Positions 39,636-51,594 of a DNA stretch of 64,000 nt are shown piece by piece. Under the pieces are notes generated by a model. That model was not told the origin of the DNA, did no database searches, and saw only the letters and a program-made list of their open reading frames with translations. The DNA is from Chondrilla cf. caribensis. Taxonomy: Eukaryota; Porifera; Demospongiae; Chondrillida; Chondrillidae. Made by a program: the position numbers and the translations under genes. Position 1 is the first letter of the stretch, and each line of letters begins with the position of its first letter. The stretch is from assembly GCA_964020155.1 (NCBI GenBank), contig OZ026555.1, forward strand, positions 3,883,295-3,947,294. The letters are read 5' to 3'.

Positions 39636-42600
39636 ATGAAGATGATGATCCTTGTGCTTATTGCAGCACTGGTAGGTGCTGTCTACGGAGGAGATAACCA
39701 TACCTGTGGGTGCATGCAAGGTTCTCCGGGGAGGGATGGGAGAGATGGAGTCCCTGGTCCACCTGGACCATCAAGCCCAATCGTGGTGGAATTACAAGAG
39801 TTGAAGAAAAGCCTTGTGACTGAGTTGAAACAAATGGTGAGTATACAGTACATACGTACGTATGTACATAAAACAACCCAACACTGAATTAGCAGATGAA
39901 CAATATCTGGGTCCCTCAAAGCACACAGGTTTTACAGTACAATACATTAGAAGCTTTTAAGTCGAACTTTAAGGGACCAACAAAATCAGTTCTTATTATC
40001 TGGTCTTCTTATCAGGATTTTCTTACTATTATGTACACTACCACAGCAGACAAAACAGAACTCAAAGGTCATTACACTAAGCTGTAATTGGTTCAAGGAT
40101 GCTTGCCTTAATGACCCTCTGCTGTAGTAAGACTATGTGCATATTTTATGTGGATATCATTTGTACACACAAACAATTGTTAATGAGGTCCTTCAGTTGA
40201 CTATTACATATCAAATTACGTAGGTTAGTGAAGAGATGAAGCAGTTACCTAGCCAGAATACACCCTGCACCCAAGGAACAGGGAGACACAATCCAGCCTC
40301 TTCCTGTCAAGAGATCTTCAACTGCAACAGCAAGGCAATGTCGGGATGGTACTGGATTGAGTACCAGGAGGACAGCAGTCCTGTGGTCCGTAGAGTGTAC
40401 TGCAATATGGAGGACACCCGATGTGGGGTCAGAGGAGGGTGGATGAGAGTGGCTCACATTAACATGACCGACCCACGGGGAACCTGTCCATCACCTCTCA
40501 GTACCTACACATCACCCAGGAGGATGTGTGTCAGGTGAGACCATCACAATCGGTGGCAATATACCGAGAAAAAACCTCACAGTTTTACACACATTGTAAT
40601 ATACTAGCTGAATTACCCACCCTATGGGCGTATTTGTCCGTAAACGTGTCATGAAAATGGCGCCTTTCAAGTACGGCGGACAGTATGGTTTCATTCAAAT
40701 TCTGGAAGAAAGGCCTAAAACTAAACGCCAACCCCCTTAGGACACTCCATGGGTGCCACTGAGGAGGATTGGAGAGTATGGCGTCGATCGCGTGTGAACT
40801 GAAGGAGGAGTTTGCGATAGGATAGGATAGGACAGGATAGGATAGGATAGCTTATTCAAACAGGGAAAGCCTTTAGTCAATGGCTACTATTCTAGGCACC
40901 CTGTGAACAGCACAGTACAAAAGAAGTAAAAAAATTGAAATAAAGTGTAATGTCGATACACAAATAAGATAATAAATTAAATCAATGAATAAATAAAAAT
41001 CCAAAAAATCAAACGTGGTAGGATTATTTAAATTAATAAGGAGGGATCGTTAGAATGGAAAATAATTATAATTTACATGCAGGCAATATTAGACATGCAG
41101 TACATGCAAATAAGAGTTTGATCATGCATGAGGGTTTAAATAATGGAAAGTAGCTCTAGAAAAGTCACTTAGTCTTGGGGAATCTCTGACAGACTGAGGT
41201 AAAGAGCGCCATAGCGATGTACCAATGAATGAGAATGACCGTTGTCCATAGCAGGTCCTGACTGATGGAAGGTTAGCAAGGTTTTATTTCGTGTGTTGTG
41301 ATGGTGGTTAGGACAACAGAAGAGGGATGATAGATAGGCCGGTGCAAGTGAGTGGTGGCATTTGTAAACAAGTTCAGCAAGATGGAGCTTCCTACGAATG
41401 CCGAGAGACGTAAGACCAAGTTCATTCCAGAGGACGGAAGAGGTAGAGAAATGAGGACAGTTCAGGGCAAGTCGACAAGCATAGTTGAAGAGAGATTGAA
41501 GACAAGAAGAATCATGTTGGTTGCAATTGTCCCACACTACATCACAGTAGTCTACCGAGGGCAGAATGTAGGACTTAAGGTAGAGGACTAAGAGAGGCCT
41601 TGGAAGGAACCAAGAGAGACGTCTAAGAAGATTTACAGTAAGGGATAGTTTGGCTACAACATGACTGATGTGGTCAGTCCAAGTTAGGGTGTCATTTATA
41701 AGTACACTGAGAAGCTTGAAGGAGGTGACCTGTTCAATTTGAGAGCCAGAAAGGTGTATTTGGAGAGGTGGAGGAGTGACTCTGGCTCTGGAGGAACGAA
41801 TTAGCATACACTTGGTTTTGTTTACATTCAGGTTCAGTCCGTTGTTTGTCATCCATTCATATGTAAGATCCAGACAGGATTGAAGAGACCTGCGCAGAAG
41901 GTTGCAGTCACTTCCAGTAACAAAGATGGTAGTATCATCAGCAAACAATATGAACAAATAAACAGAGAATCCTTGCTTCATAGTAGGATTTTGAAACCAT
42001 CAAAAGTATATTTGTACTGCAGGACATCTTTGTGTAATCAGAAATGCACGATTACAGTTATGGTAATGGTTAGGGAGTCCTATCCACCCTGAAGTAGACT
42101 TTAGCCATGATTGTTACTATACTAGGTGTCCAGCAAGATGATGGTATTTGATGTCGCTTGTTAGTTTGACATTATTATATCAGTAAAAAAATAGTAAAGA
42201 GAATTTACCGAATAATACATACACAAACATCAATCTCTGTTCATACATGTCTGTAGGTCGGCTCACACAGGATGCTCTTCAGTGGTGTTCCCAACCCATG
42301 GAGTGCAGTACAGCCATGTGTGTGGTCAGGCCATTGGATATGAGAAGGCCACACCAAGTGCATTCTATGCCGGAGGACGCTCCATAGATTCAACTTATGT
42401 TGAAGGCATCTCAATCACCTATGGGACTCCCAGGAAGCACATATGGACCTTGGCAGTTGGACTCAGTAAAGACCACCAATACAAACAATGGAATTGTCCT
42501 TGTGCCAAATACCCAGGGGATTCCCCACCATCATTTGTGGGTAATGATTACTATTGTGAAGCAGGAGCATATGGAACCTACACTTCCAACTGGTACAATG

Positions 42601-42785
42601 ACCCAATATGGGATGGGAAGAACTGCCCTGCTGGTAACAGCTGCTGCTCTAATCCTGGCATGCCTTGGTTTGGTAAGGTCCTTCCTCAGCCCTCAGAAGA
42701 TGACATAGAGGCTCGTTTGTGCTGTGATCAATTGCCCACAAATGAAGACTTTGGTGTGGAGCTTCTTGAACTATACATCCAGTAA
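39636..42785 (+). CDS. Short-collagen secreted protein, copy I
   Basis: Exons 39636-39836, 40224-40534, 42257-42785; all GT-AG, phases 0 and 2; 346 residues. Order: signal peptide (MILVLIAALVGAVYG), a Cys-Gly-Cys segment, six Gly-X-Y triplets (GSPGRDGRDGVPGPPGPS), a short coiled coil (VELQELKKSLVTELKQM), then a Cys-rich domain with GWYWIEYQE, VYCNMEDT, GGWMRVAHINMT, and a final block with THGVQYSHVCGQAIGYE, ITYGTPRKHIWTLAVG, NDPIWDGKNC and LCCD. The layout resembles ficolins and collectins, so a trimeric extracellular binding protein is plausible. The C-terminal domain is fibrinogen-like in style but I cannot name it. Intron 2 contains a LINE. The gene lies inside CDK20 intron 4 on the opposite strand. 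Confidence 0.85.
40799..41990 (-). mobile_element. 5'-truncated LINE in copy I intron 2
   Basis: A minus-strand open frame of 270 residues (41169-41981) has the reverse transcriptase FADDTTIF catalytic box and the downstream VVAKLSLTVNLLRRLSWFLP, YCDVVWDNC and RRKLHLAELVYKC blocks of non-LTR elements. It is truncated at the 5' side just before the box. The 3' tail ends in tandem CCTAT pentamers (40815-40850 on the + strand as ATAGG), typical of LINEs with microsatellite tails. The class is Jockey/CR1-like by appearance; not proven. A near-identical copy is in copy III. Confidence 0.8.
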
Positions 42786-43363
42786 TTTACCAGGCTTACC
42801 ACTTGAACTAGGACAAAGCTTTACTACTTATTAAGTGATTATCACATGCACAAACTATTTACCACAACATAGTATCAAACATTGCTCTGTATTACGATGG
42901 TTGGCTTTCAAAGCATTCCAAATACTAATTTCAAGAAGTAACGTATATTGAAATAGTGGACTAGTTCATTATGTCCCTTGTGCATGGAATATACGTTCAA
43001 CAACAGTGAGGTCCATATACTGTACTACAGGTGTCACAGATAATCTATTAATAAGGAACAGCATAGTTAGCATTAATCAATCAAATCAGAGCCACTACAA
43101 GCACATACAGTACTTCTTTTCTCTTCATTGATTCTCATAATTGAAAGTCATATTCACTCAGTGTGTCTGTCTCAATGAAAATCTTCCTCATCACTTAAGT
43201 ATGTCCAATAACCAACTGTACACAGCCATCACATAGTAGTAGAAACCTGATGCGTTCCACTCTTGAACTGTACATCCAGTAATTTACCCGGCTTACTACT
43301 TGAACTAGGATAAAGCTTTACTGCTCATTAAATGTCTATCACATGCACAAACTATTACCCAGG

Positions 43364-43655
43364 GATATGTACAGGGATGTATACAGATGTGGGAAGTGTA
43401 CAGAGATATGTACAGACATGGGAAGTGTACAGGGATGCATACAGACATAAGCAGTGTACAGGGATGTGTACAGGGATATGTACAGGGATGTGTACAGGGA
43501 TGTGTACAGACATGAGCAGTGTACAGGGATGTGTACAGGGATGTGTACAGGGATGTGTACATGGATGTGTACAGATATGGGAAGTGTACAGGGATGTGTA
43601 CAGGGATATGTACAGACATGAGCAGTGTACAGGGATGTGTACAGACATGACCAAT
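43364..43655 (+). repeat. Minisatellite upstream of collagen-like copy II
   Basis: Same GGATGTGTACAG / ACATGRGMAGTGTACA units as at 38965, in a different order and number. Confidence 0.9.
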
Positions 43656-43985
43656 GTGTAAGGTTTTTCCCATGATGTGATGTAACATAAACAGCACACA
43701 ACAACAACAACACCACCACCACAAGGTTAAACCACTTTATACATTTCACAGCCACCACTCAACAAGAACTGAACTAATCTTCTAGAAATCAGTTCCAAAC
43801 TCAGCAATGACCAGACCAGCTGTTGTAACAAGTGCCTATGTACTTCTGGTCTTGTATAAACAAATCAAGATTATGTTTATACAAGAATAATAAGGGAAAA
43901 AAATCCCCTCCAGAAGTAAAATTATCTCAGTTATTCCCCCTGAAGTCAGGCCCACTGTTACCACAATCACCCCAGAGAGGAGCTC

Positions 43986-43992
43986 TATAAAA
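43986..43992 (+). promoter_or_regulatory. TATA box, collagen-like copy II
   Basis: TATAAAA in the conserved GAGCTCTATAAAAGGACAGC context. Confidence 0.75.
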
Positions 43993-44053
43993 GGACAGCA
44001 GGTAACAATACCTTCATAACAATCACCAGTAGTAAAATAGATTCTCAACGAAG

Positions 44054-46665
44054 ATGATGATCCTTGTGCTTATTGCAGCACTGGTAGGTGTTGTCTACGG
44101 AGGAGATAACCATACCTGTGGGTGTATGCAGGGTCCTCCGGGGAGGGACGGGAGAGATGGAGTCCCCGGTCCACCTGGACCATCAAGCCCAGTCGTGGTG
44201 GAATTACAAGAGTTGAAGAAAAGCCTCGTAACTGAGTTGAAACAAATGGTGAGTATACAGTACATTGGTACATATGTACATAAAACAATCCAACACTGAA
44301 TTAGCAGATGAACAATATCCGGATCCTCAAAGCACACAGGTTTTACAGTACAATACATTAGAAGCTTTTAAGTCGAACTTTAAGGGACCAACAAAATCGG
44401 TTCTTATCATCTGGGCTTCTTATCAGGATTTTCTCACTATATGTACACTACTACAACAGACAAAACAGAGCTTAAAGGTCATTACACTAAGCTGTAATTG
44501 GTTCAAGGATACTTGCCTTAATGACCCCCTGCTGTAGTAAGACTATGTGTATATTATATGTGGATATCATTTGTACACACAAACAATTGTTGATGAGGTC
44601 CTTCAGTTGACTATTACACATCAAATTACGTAGGTTAGTGAAGAGATGAAGCAGTTACCTAGCCAGAATACACCCTGCACCAGAGGAACAGGGAGACACA
44701 ATCCAGCCTCTTCCTGTCAAGAGATCTACAACTGCAACAGCAAGGCTACGTCGGGATGGTACTGGATTGAGCACCAGGAGGATGGCAGTCCTGTGGTCCG
44801 TAGAGTGTACTGCAATATGGAGGACACTCGATGTGGGGTCAGAGGAGGGTGGATGAGAGTGGCCCACATCAACATGACCGATCCACAGGAAACCTGTCCA
44901 TCACCGCTCAGGACCTACACATCACCCAGGAGGATGTGTGCTAGGTGAGGTCATCACAATCAGTGGCAATACAGAGAAAAAACCTCACAGCATACATGGA
45001 ATAGTGAATATTTGAAACTACCAAAAGTGATTGGTACTGCAAGATATATAACCGGAACTGCACATGATAACAGTTACGGTAATGGTTAGGGTATCCTATC
45101 CACCCTGAAGTAGCCTTTAGCCATGATTGTTACTATACTAGGCACCCAGCCCTTGCTCTGTTTTGTTTGCTGTGGTAGTACATATAGTAAGAAAATCCTG
45201 CTAAGAAGACCAGATAATAAGAACTGATCTTGTTGATGTCATTTGTTAGTTTGACATTATTATATCAGTAAAAGAATAGTAAAGAGAATTTATCACCCGA
45301 TGACGTCATACATCAAAGGAGCCGCTTAGGTAGTAACGATTTACTCCCGGGTAGTAAATCGAAACGCCCAGGCGTTTACGCAGAGGTCATGGGAATCAAT
45401 CAACTAAATTAGCTGGCAAATGATATGAATATCATTAGAATGAACGCAAGAAGTCAGCAGTTACCAAAAATAGTAACGAGAACGCAAGGTTCGTTCAGAA
45501 TTCAACCCGCTCCTTTGTTAAAAGTATCATATAGAGTTCTTCCTCTGGCCCTGGACTTTTCGAAAAAGTTCGTATATAACGCACTTTTACATACGAACGC
45601 TTGTTGTATATCGTGTTCGTGGACGCAGTCTCGAGTAAACCTTCAAAATCCTCATCGTCCAAGGTGAAATCAAAAGCTAGATTAGCTAGAACTAGCTAGA
45701 AAGCGAGAAGATCTTCAGGTTCACCGGCAGAGATCTCGTCGCCATTCTTCCTCAGAAGGCAGAATTGACCGCACTTTTTACAGGTTGACTTGTGATAAAC
45801 TAGTTACTACAGGGCCTCTATAGAGCGTAACGTCTTTAAGTTTTGCTGGTAAATACTTCTTAGTCAGCTGCTGCTGCGAACGCTGTGCCATTCTTCCTTG
45901 AAAGATTCAAATTCAAAATCGAGCGCGCTTTCTAGGGCGTTTATTCCTGTGATAAACTAGTTACCACATAGCTTCTATATGGCGTAACGTATTTACTGAC
46001 CTCGCCCCTCGGGCGCTACGCGCCCTCGGGTCTCGGCCAGTAAATAAGTTACGCCCTAGAAGCCATAAAGTAACTAGTACTTGCAATATATGTACATACA
46101 CAAACATCAACCTCCGTTCATACATGTCTGTAGGTCGGCTCACACAGGATGCTCTTCAGTGGTGTTCCCAACCCATGGAGTGCAGTACAGCCATGTGTGT
46201 GGTCAGGCCATTGGATATGAGAAGGGTACACCAAGTGCATTAAACACTGGAAGACGCTCCATAGATTCAGCTTATGTTGAAGGCATCTCAATCACCTATG
46301 GGACTCCCAGGAAGCACATATGGACCTTGGCAGTTGGACTCAGTAAAGACTACAAATACGAACATAATTGTCCTTGTGCCAAATACCCAGGGGCTTCCCC
46401 ACCATCATTTGTAGGAAATGACTACTATTGTGAAGCAGGAGGTTTTGGAGCAACAGGGAGTACATTTCATTGGTACAATGACCCCTTATGGGATGGGAAG
46501 AACTGCCCTGCTGGAAACAGCTGCTGCTCTAATGCTGGCATGCCATGGTTTGGTAAGGTCCTACCTCAGCCCTCAGAAGAAGACATAGAGGCTCGCTTGT
46601 GCTGCGATGAAGTGGTCTCAAATGAAGACTTTGGAGTGGAGCTTCTTGAACTATACATCCAGTAA
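44054..46665 (+). CDS. Short-collagen secreted protein, copy II
   Basis: Exons 44054-44248, 44634-44944, 46134-46665; 345 residues, all junctions GT-AG. Same domain order as copy I: signal peptide, GPPGRDGRDGVPGPPGPS, coiled coil, GWMRVAHINMT, C-terminal block. The variable loop in exon 3 differs most (GGFGATGSTFHW against GAYGTYTSNW). Intron 2 lacks the LINE but holds a different insertion of about 780 nt at 45295. The start is the second Met of the MM pair context; copy I has an additional upstream MK. Confidence 0.87.
45295..46075. mobile_element. Unclassified insertion in copy II intron 2
   Basis: About 780 nt not present in copies I, III or IV at this place. It contains a CRE-like TGACGTCA near its left end (45300), a palindrome GATTTACTCCCGGGTAGTAAATC-type hairpin near 45330 (stems GATTTAC/GTAAATC), two direct copies of TGTGATAAACTAGTTAC (about 45793 and 45950) and an inverted copy at its right end. 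This looks like a non-autonomous DNA transposon; target duplication not resolved. Confidence 0.55.
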
Positions 46666-47273
46666 TTTACCAGGCTTACCACTTGAACTAGGACAAAGCT
46701 TTACTACTTATTAAGTGATTATCACATGCACAAACTATTTACCACAACATTGTATCCAACATTGTTCTGTATTACAATGGTTGGCTTTCAGAGCATTCCA
46801 AATACTAATTTCAAGAAGTAAACTGTACGTATATTGAAATAGTGGACTAGTTACCTATGTCCCTTGTGCATGGAATGTGAATTCAACAACAGTGAGGTCC
46901 ATATACTGTACTACAGGTGTCACAGGCAATACTGAGTGAGGAGAAAGGGATAATCCATTAACAATGAACAGCATAGTTAGCATTAATCAAACATATCAGA
47001 GCCATTACAAAGCACATACAGTACTTCTTTTCTTTACATTGATTCTTAGAGTTGAAAGTCATTTTCACTCAGTGTGTCTGTCTCAGTGAAAACCTTCCTC
47101 ATCACTTAAGTATGTCCAATAACCAACTGTACACAGCCATCACATAGTAGTAGAAACCTGATGCGTTCCACTCTCAAACTGTACATCCAGTAATAATAAG
47201 GCTTACCACTTGAACTAGGATAAAGCTTTACTGCTCATTAAGTGTTCATCACATGCACAAACTATTACCCAGG

Positions 47274-47432
47274 GATATGTACAGGGATGTATACAGATGT
47301 GGGAAGTGTACAGAGATATGTACAGACATGGGAAGTGTACAGGGATGCGTACAGACATAAGCAGTGTACAGGGGTGTGTACAGGGATATGTACAGGGATG
47401 TGTACAGGGATGTGTACAGACATGACCAATGT
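47274..47432 (+). repeat. Minisatellite upstream of collagen-like copy III
   Basis: Shorter version of the arrays upstream of copies I and II. Confidence 0.9.
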
Positions 47433-47763
47433 GTAAGGTGTTTCCCAGGATGTGATGTAACATAAACAGCACACAACAACAACAACAACAACAACACCAC
47501 AAGGGTCAAACAACTTTATACATTTCACAGCCACCACTCAACAAGAACTGAACTAATCTTCTAGAAATTGGTTCCAAGCTCAGCAATGACCAGACCAGCT
47601 GTTGCAACAAGTGCCTATGTACTTCTGGTCTTGTATAAACAAATCAAGATTATGTTTATACAAGAATAATAAGGGAACAAATCCCCTCCAGGAGTAAAAT
47701 CATCTCAGCTATTCCCCCTGAAGTCAGGGCCACTGTTACCACAATTACCCCAGAGAGGAGCTC

Positions 47764-47770
47764 TATAAAA
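47764..47770 (+). promoter_or_regulatory. TATA box, collagen-like copy III
   Basis: TATAAAA in the same conserved context as copies I and II. Confidence 0.72.
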
Positions 47771-48011
47771 GGACAGCAGGTAACAATACCTTTATAAAAA
47801 TCACCAGTAGTGAAACAGACTCTCAAGTAACGAAGATGATGATCCTTGTGCTTATTGCAGCACTGGTAGGTGTTGTCTACGGAGGAGATAACCATACCTG
47901 TGGGTGTATGCAGGGTCCTCCAGGGAGGGACGGGAGAGATGGAGTCCCCGGTCCACCTGGACCATCAAGCCCAATAGTGGTGGAATTACAAGAGTTGAAG
48001 AAAAGCCTCAT

Positions 48012-48178
48012 GAACTGAAGGAGGAGTTTGCGATAGGATAGGATAGGACAGGATAGGATAGGATAGCTTATTCAAACAGGGAAAGCCTTTAGTCAATGGC
48101 TACTATTCTAGGCACCCTGTGAACAGCACAGTACAAAAGAAGTAAAAAAATTGAAATAAAGTGTAATGTAGATACACA
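48012..48178 (-). mobile_element. LINE copy 2, 3' tail (left piece)
   Basis: Matches 40797-40964 of copy I almost base for base, including the ATAGG tail. Interrupted at GATACACA by the DIRS-like element and resumed at 53611. Confidence 0.85.
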
Positions 48179-48703
48179 TTAATGCTCTAACCCCCTCCGT
48201 TCTAAGTTTAACAGTACTGATCCTAGTTTATAACTAGTATCACCTCAACTTACCCATATCAGGGAATAGGGATCTGTGGTAGAACCCCTTCCTGGACTTA
48301 AGGGGGTGCAGGCTCACCCCCACCCTCGGTGCTGCCCCCTGCCTCTAGACCCTCGTTTTGGGTATGCATAATACCCACATCCTGGATAAATAATCCCTTA
48401 TTCTACTAAACGGCACCTGGGGGATTGAGCCCAGGACACCCGGAACGGGGGTTCCCCCAGGTGGCAGAATTGCTAGGTTGAGATAATTATAGTATTATAG
48501 TGGCACTGCGATGGCGACATCGGTAGAAAACAGTCAATGAACACCATAGGACTAGTAATCAGGTAGTAATCTGGCAACATACAACATACTCTACCTACAG
48601 AACTACACATGAGAGTTTAGAGACAGGAGAAAAAGAAAGAAAAAAAAACACAAAACAAAACAAAACAAAACAAAAAAAATGCCAGGGGAACTGACACCCT
48701 AAC

Positions 48704-49696
48704 CTAGCAGAGTTGCCCAGACACATCCGCCAGGTGGTCAGCTGATGGACGTATGTATTGTTGGTATGCCATACTTTGCCAGCGTCCTAGGATCTTGATG
48801 GTGGAGTCTGGCACACCAGCTTGGCTTGCGGATGTTGCTGCTCCAATCCTGAAGCTGTGCCCGTTGAATTTGGACCCATCAATACCCGAGGCTGATAGGG
48901 CAGCTTGGACCCATTGGACAAATACGGAGCGGGTCAGTGCGTGGGAGTCACTTGTTATGAATAGTGGGCCCGGGGCCCCACCTCGTACCGCGAGATAATC
49001 AAGTAATGCGGCCACTGGGCAGAGGTCTGCTGCTGTCGCCCCGAGCACGATCTGTGTCCCCCGTCGGAACTGGTCTGTCTTAGATACTTTGATAGACAGA
49101 ATGATCCGCCATTGGGGGTGGGACTGGATCAGAGAGAGATCGGACAGACAGAGATGGTAGGAGGGGTGGAACTGAACGCCATTGGGCACCAGGAATTCCC
49201 CACACCGGAGGAAGCCAAAGAAGCCTGTACAGCAAGCTGCCCAGATGAGTTTATTGAGGTATGCTGTGGGGTCTCCGGCAAGCTGAGTCTTGATGCGCCT
49301 CATGATTGAGGCTGTGATTGGTAATCGAATTCGGGAGGATGAGTCTTGCTGGGCATGGAGCCGTCTGATGCCTCGGAGTAGGACCTTCATATGGGGGGAA
49401 TGTAGGGATGGGGCCAGACAGCCAGGGTTGGCTAAGACCCTGATATGCCGCAGGGCTGCCAGGTAGGACTCGATCGTTGCAGCAGACAACCCCTCTGTCC
49501 CGAGGAATGCAGCGAAGAGTGTTGCAGACTCGATGGTCACTGGGGAGGCAGGGATAGAGAGGGACTGGGCAAATGCGAGATAGCGGTTCCAGCCAGCCTT
49601 GTAGACCTTCCTGGTGGATTCGGCAAGGCCTGCCTCCAGAAATCTGCAAACCTCCCCCTCCAATGCACTGATGTCCAGTCGGCTGGTTGCTGGCAT
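48704..49696 (-). CDS. Tyrosine recombinase of DIRS-like element
   Basis: An ORF of 330 residues from ATG 49696. The N-terminal SAM-like part starts MPATSRLDISALEGEVC. The catalytic part has TGFFGFLRCGEFL (first Arg), GHSFRIGAATSASQAGVP (H-x-x-R) and ILGRWQSMAYQQYIRP (Trp/His position and Tyr nucleophile). It would integrate the circular cDNA. It overlaps the RT ORF by 160 nt in another frame. The complete motif set and open frame suggest a recent insertion. Confidence 0.9.
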   Translation of the reverse strand: MPATSRLDISALEGEVCRFLEAGLAESTRKVYKAGWNRYLAFAQSLSIPASPVTIESATLFAAFLGTEGLSAATIESYLAALRHIRVLANPGCLAPSLHSPHMKVLLRGIRRLHAQQDSSSRIRLPITASIMRRIKTQLAGDPTAYLNKLIWAACCTGFFGFLRCGEFLVPNGVQFHPSYHLCLSDLSLIQSHPQWRIILSIKVSKTDQFRRGTQIVLGATAADLCPVAALLDYLAVRGGAPGPLFITSDSHALTRSVFVQWVQAALSASGIDGSKFNGHSFRIGAATSASQAGVPDSTIKILGRWQSMAYQQYIRPSADHLADVSGQLC

Positions 49697-51594
49697 AGGA
49701 GAAGGAGAAGCTCTTGATTGACCTGTGAGGGGGAGGGGGAGGCATGTGGGTGCCTGTTCAAGAAGGTTGTGGTTCTATTGCGAGACAGGTCGTCCGCATC
49801 GGTATTCCTGGCCCCCGCAATATGTACTGCCCTGAGGCGGAAGTCGAAGTGGGCTTGGAAAAAGGCAAGACAGCGCAGCATGTTACATGCCGCTGGGTCT
49901 CGGGCATGCAGGGAGTTAACCTGGGAGACCACTGCCACATTATCTGAGTGCAGCATGATCAACAGCCCACCCCATAGGCCGCCCCAGGTTGCAGCTGCTA
50001 GGACCACTGGGACAAGCTCCTTAAGGGCTATGGAGGACAGGCAGTGGTGTGATGGCCAGGGTGACTGCAGCCAGTTGGGCATGGCCCAGGCACCGCAGCC
50101 CCACGAGCCTGAGGCATCAGTGAATAGGTGCCTGTTGGGGTCCCCCAGGAGGAGGAACTGGTGGACAGATATCCCGGACCAAGTGGTGCAGAGGAGGTGC
50201 CACCATGCAATGTCCGCACGAGTTGCTACATTCAGGCGGCGTGGCTGACCCGGCCGTAGACTGTGCAGGGTGTGGAACAGCCCGCTCAGAAAGGCTTTCC
50301 CCAGGGGGCATGCCTTTGTGGCATGGACAAGGTGGCCAATGAGGCTTTCGAGAGAAGCACGGTCTCTGACACATTTTGCCCCGAGAAGTTCGCCCAGCTT
50401 AGAGCGGAGTAATGCCAATTTGTCCTGGGGGAGTGACACAGAGAGTGGTTGGGAGGATAGCCTGATCCCCAGGAATGTTAACGAGGAGGTTGGACCCTCA
50501 ATCTTGTCGTCAGCCAGGGGGACCCCCAGCTCCTTGCAAGTTGCTCTGGTCAACGCCAGGGCTCGGGTGCACTCCCCTGAGCCTGGGGCACCTAACAAGA
50601 GGAAGTCATCAAGGTAGTGGATGACCCCCCGGACCCCCCGATGCACGAGGACCCATTCAAGGGCTTCTGCTAGTGCACTGAAGATGGCGGGGGCGGAGGC
50701 CAGCCCAAACGGAAGTTGGCAGTCAATGAAGACGTCACCCTGCCACTGTATCCCCAGGAAGACACGCTCGGACGGGTGGATGGGTATAATCCGGTAGGCG
50801 CTGCGAACATCAATCTTTGCCAATTCTGTGTTAAGACCGAGGGAGTACATTGCCAGTGCTGCATCCTCCACGGAGGAGTAAGCTACGTGCGTCAGGTGTC
50901 TGCACAGGTTGTCGTTGACACTGTGACCTTTTGGGCTGGAGAGGTCCACTATAACCCGGAATGCGCCCGGTGTCCGCTTAGGAACGACTCCAATGGGGCT
51001 GACAACTACTCCCTGGCACTCGTGCGGGGCATAGGGGCCCAACATTAGTCCATCCCTGACCTGGTGCTGGAGGTATTCAGTGATGAGCTGTTGCTGCCCT
51101 TGGGCTGAGGGGAGGTTCCCGGGGGCTGACTTGCAGGCTGCTGATGGTTTAAGGCCAATCCTAAAGCCGTACTGAATCCCCTGGAGGAGTTGTTCTACCC
51201 ACTTCCTGTCTGGGTGCTGTGCAAGTGCCGATCGCCACGCATCAAGCTTGAGTGGTGTGACCACCCCTCGTTCCCGGGCCTCCACTGGGGTGGACCCCCT
51301 GGGCCCACTGCTGGCAGTGGTAGCCTGTAACTTGCAGAATTGGCTGGCCATGAGGTTGGCCATGGACTTGGAGGTGGCCATGGGCAGGGTACCTATACGC
51401 AGGGGGTAGAAAGGGAGGAGCCTCTGTAACCTTGGGAATGGGGGCAGCAGTCCCCACCACTGTGCTAAAGCAGTAACACCCGCTGCGGGACGGGTACTGG
51501 GAGGGGCCCCAGGGGGCAGGTACGCCGGCTGTGGTGGGGTTACCGCCACATAGCTGGGGGGTGGACTCATGATCCCCCACCCCCCCCACGCCAT
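49537..51594 (-). CDS. Reverse transcriptase / RNase H of DIRS-like element
   Basis: An ORF of 685 residues from ATG 51594. RT blocks: GVVPKRTPGAFRVIVDLSSP, IDVRSAYRIIPIHP, QLPFGLASAPAIFSALAEAL, and the catalytic HYLDDFLLLG (YLDD form), then LTFLGIRLSS. The RNase H domain follows with LFTDASGSWGCGAW, the Glu of ALKELVPV, HSDNVAVV and the last Asp of NTDADDLSR, so all four acidic residues are present. Pro-rich N-terminus. It copies element RNA into DNA. Confidence 0.92.
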   Translation of the reverse strand: MAWGGWGIMSPPPSYVAVTPPQPAYLPPGAPPSTRPAAGVTALAQWWGLLPPFPRLQRLLPFYPLRIGTLPMATSKSMANLMASQFCKLQATTASSGPRGSTPVEARERGVVTPLKLDAWRSALAQHPDRKWVEQLLQGIQYGFRIGLKPSAACKSAPGNLPSAQGQQQLITEYLQHQVRDGLMLGPYAPHECQGVVVSPIGVVPKRTPGAFRVIVDLSSPKGHSVNDNLCRHLTHVAYSSVEDAALAMYSLGLNTELAKIDVRSAYRIIPIHPSERVFLGIQWQGDVFIDCQLPFGLASAPAIFSALAEALEWVLVHRGVRGVIHYLDDFLLLGAPGSGECTRALALTRATCKELGVPLADDKIEGPTSSLTFLGIRLSSQPLSVSLPQDKLALLRSKLGELLGAKCVRDRASLESLIGHLVHATKACPLGKAFLSGLFHTLHSLRPGQPRRLNVATRADIAWWHLLCTTWSGISVHQFLLLGDPNRHLFTDASGSWGCGAWAMPNWLQSPWPSHHCLSSIALKELVPVVLAAATWGGLWGGLLIMLHSDNVAVVSQVNSLHARDPAACNMLRCLAFFQAHFDFRLRAVHIAGARNTDADDLSRNRTTTFLNRHPHASPSPSQVNQELLLLLCQQPADWTSVHWRGRFADFWRQALPNPPGRSTRLAGTAISHLPSPSLSLPPQ

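Noticed and set aside
41352..41591. 79-codon + strand ORF present in both LINE copies
   Set aside because: Antisense shadow of the LINE reverse transcriptase frame.
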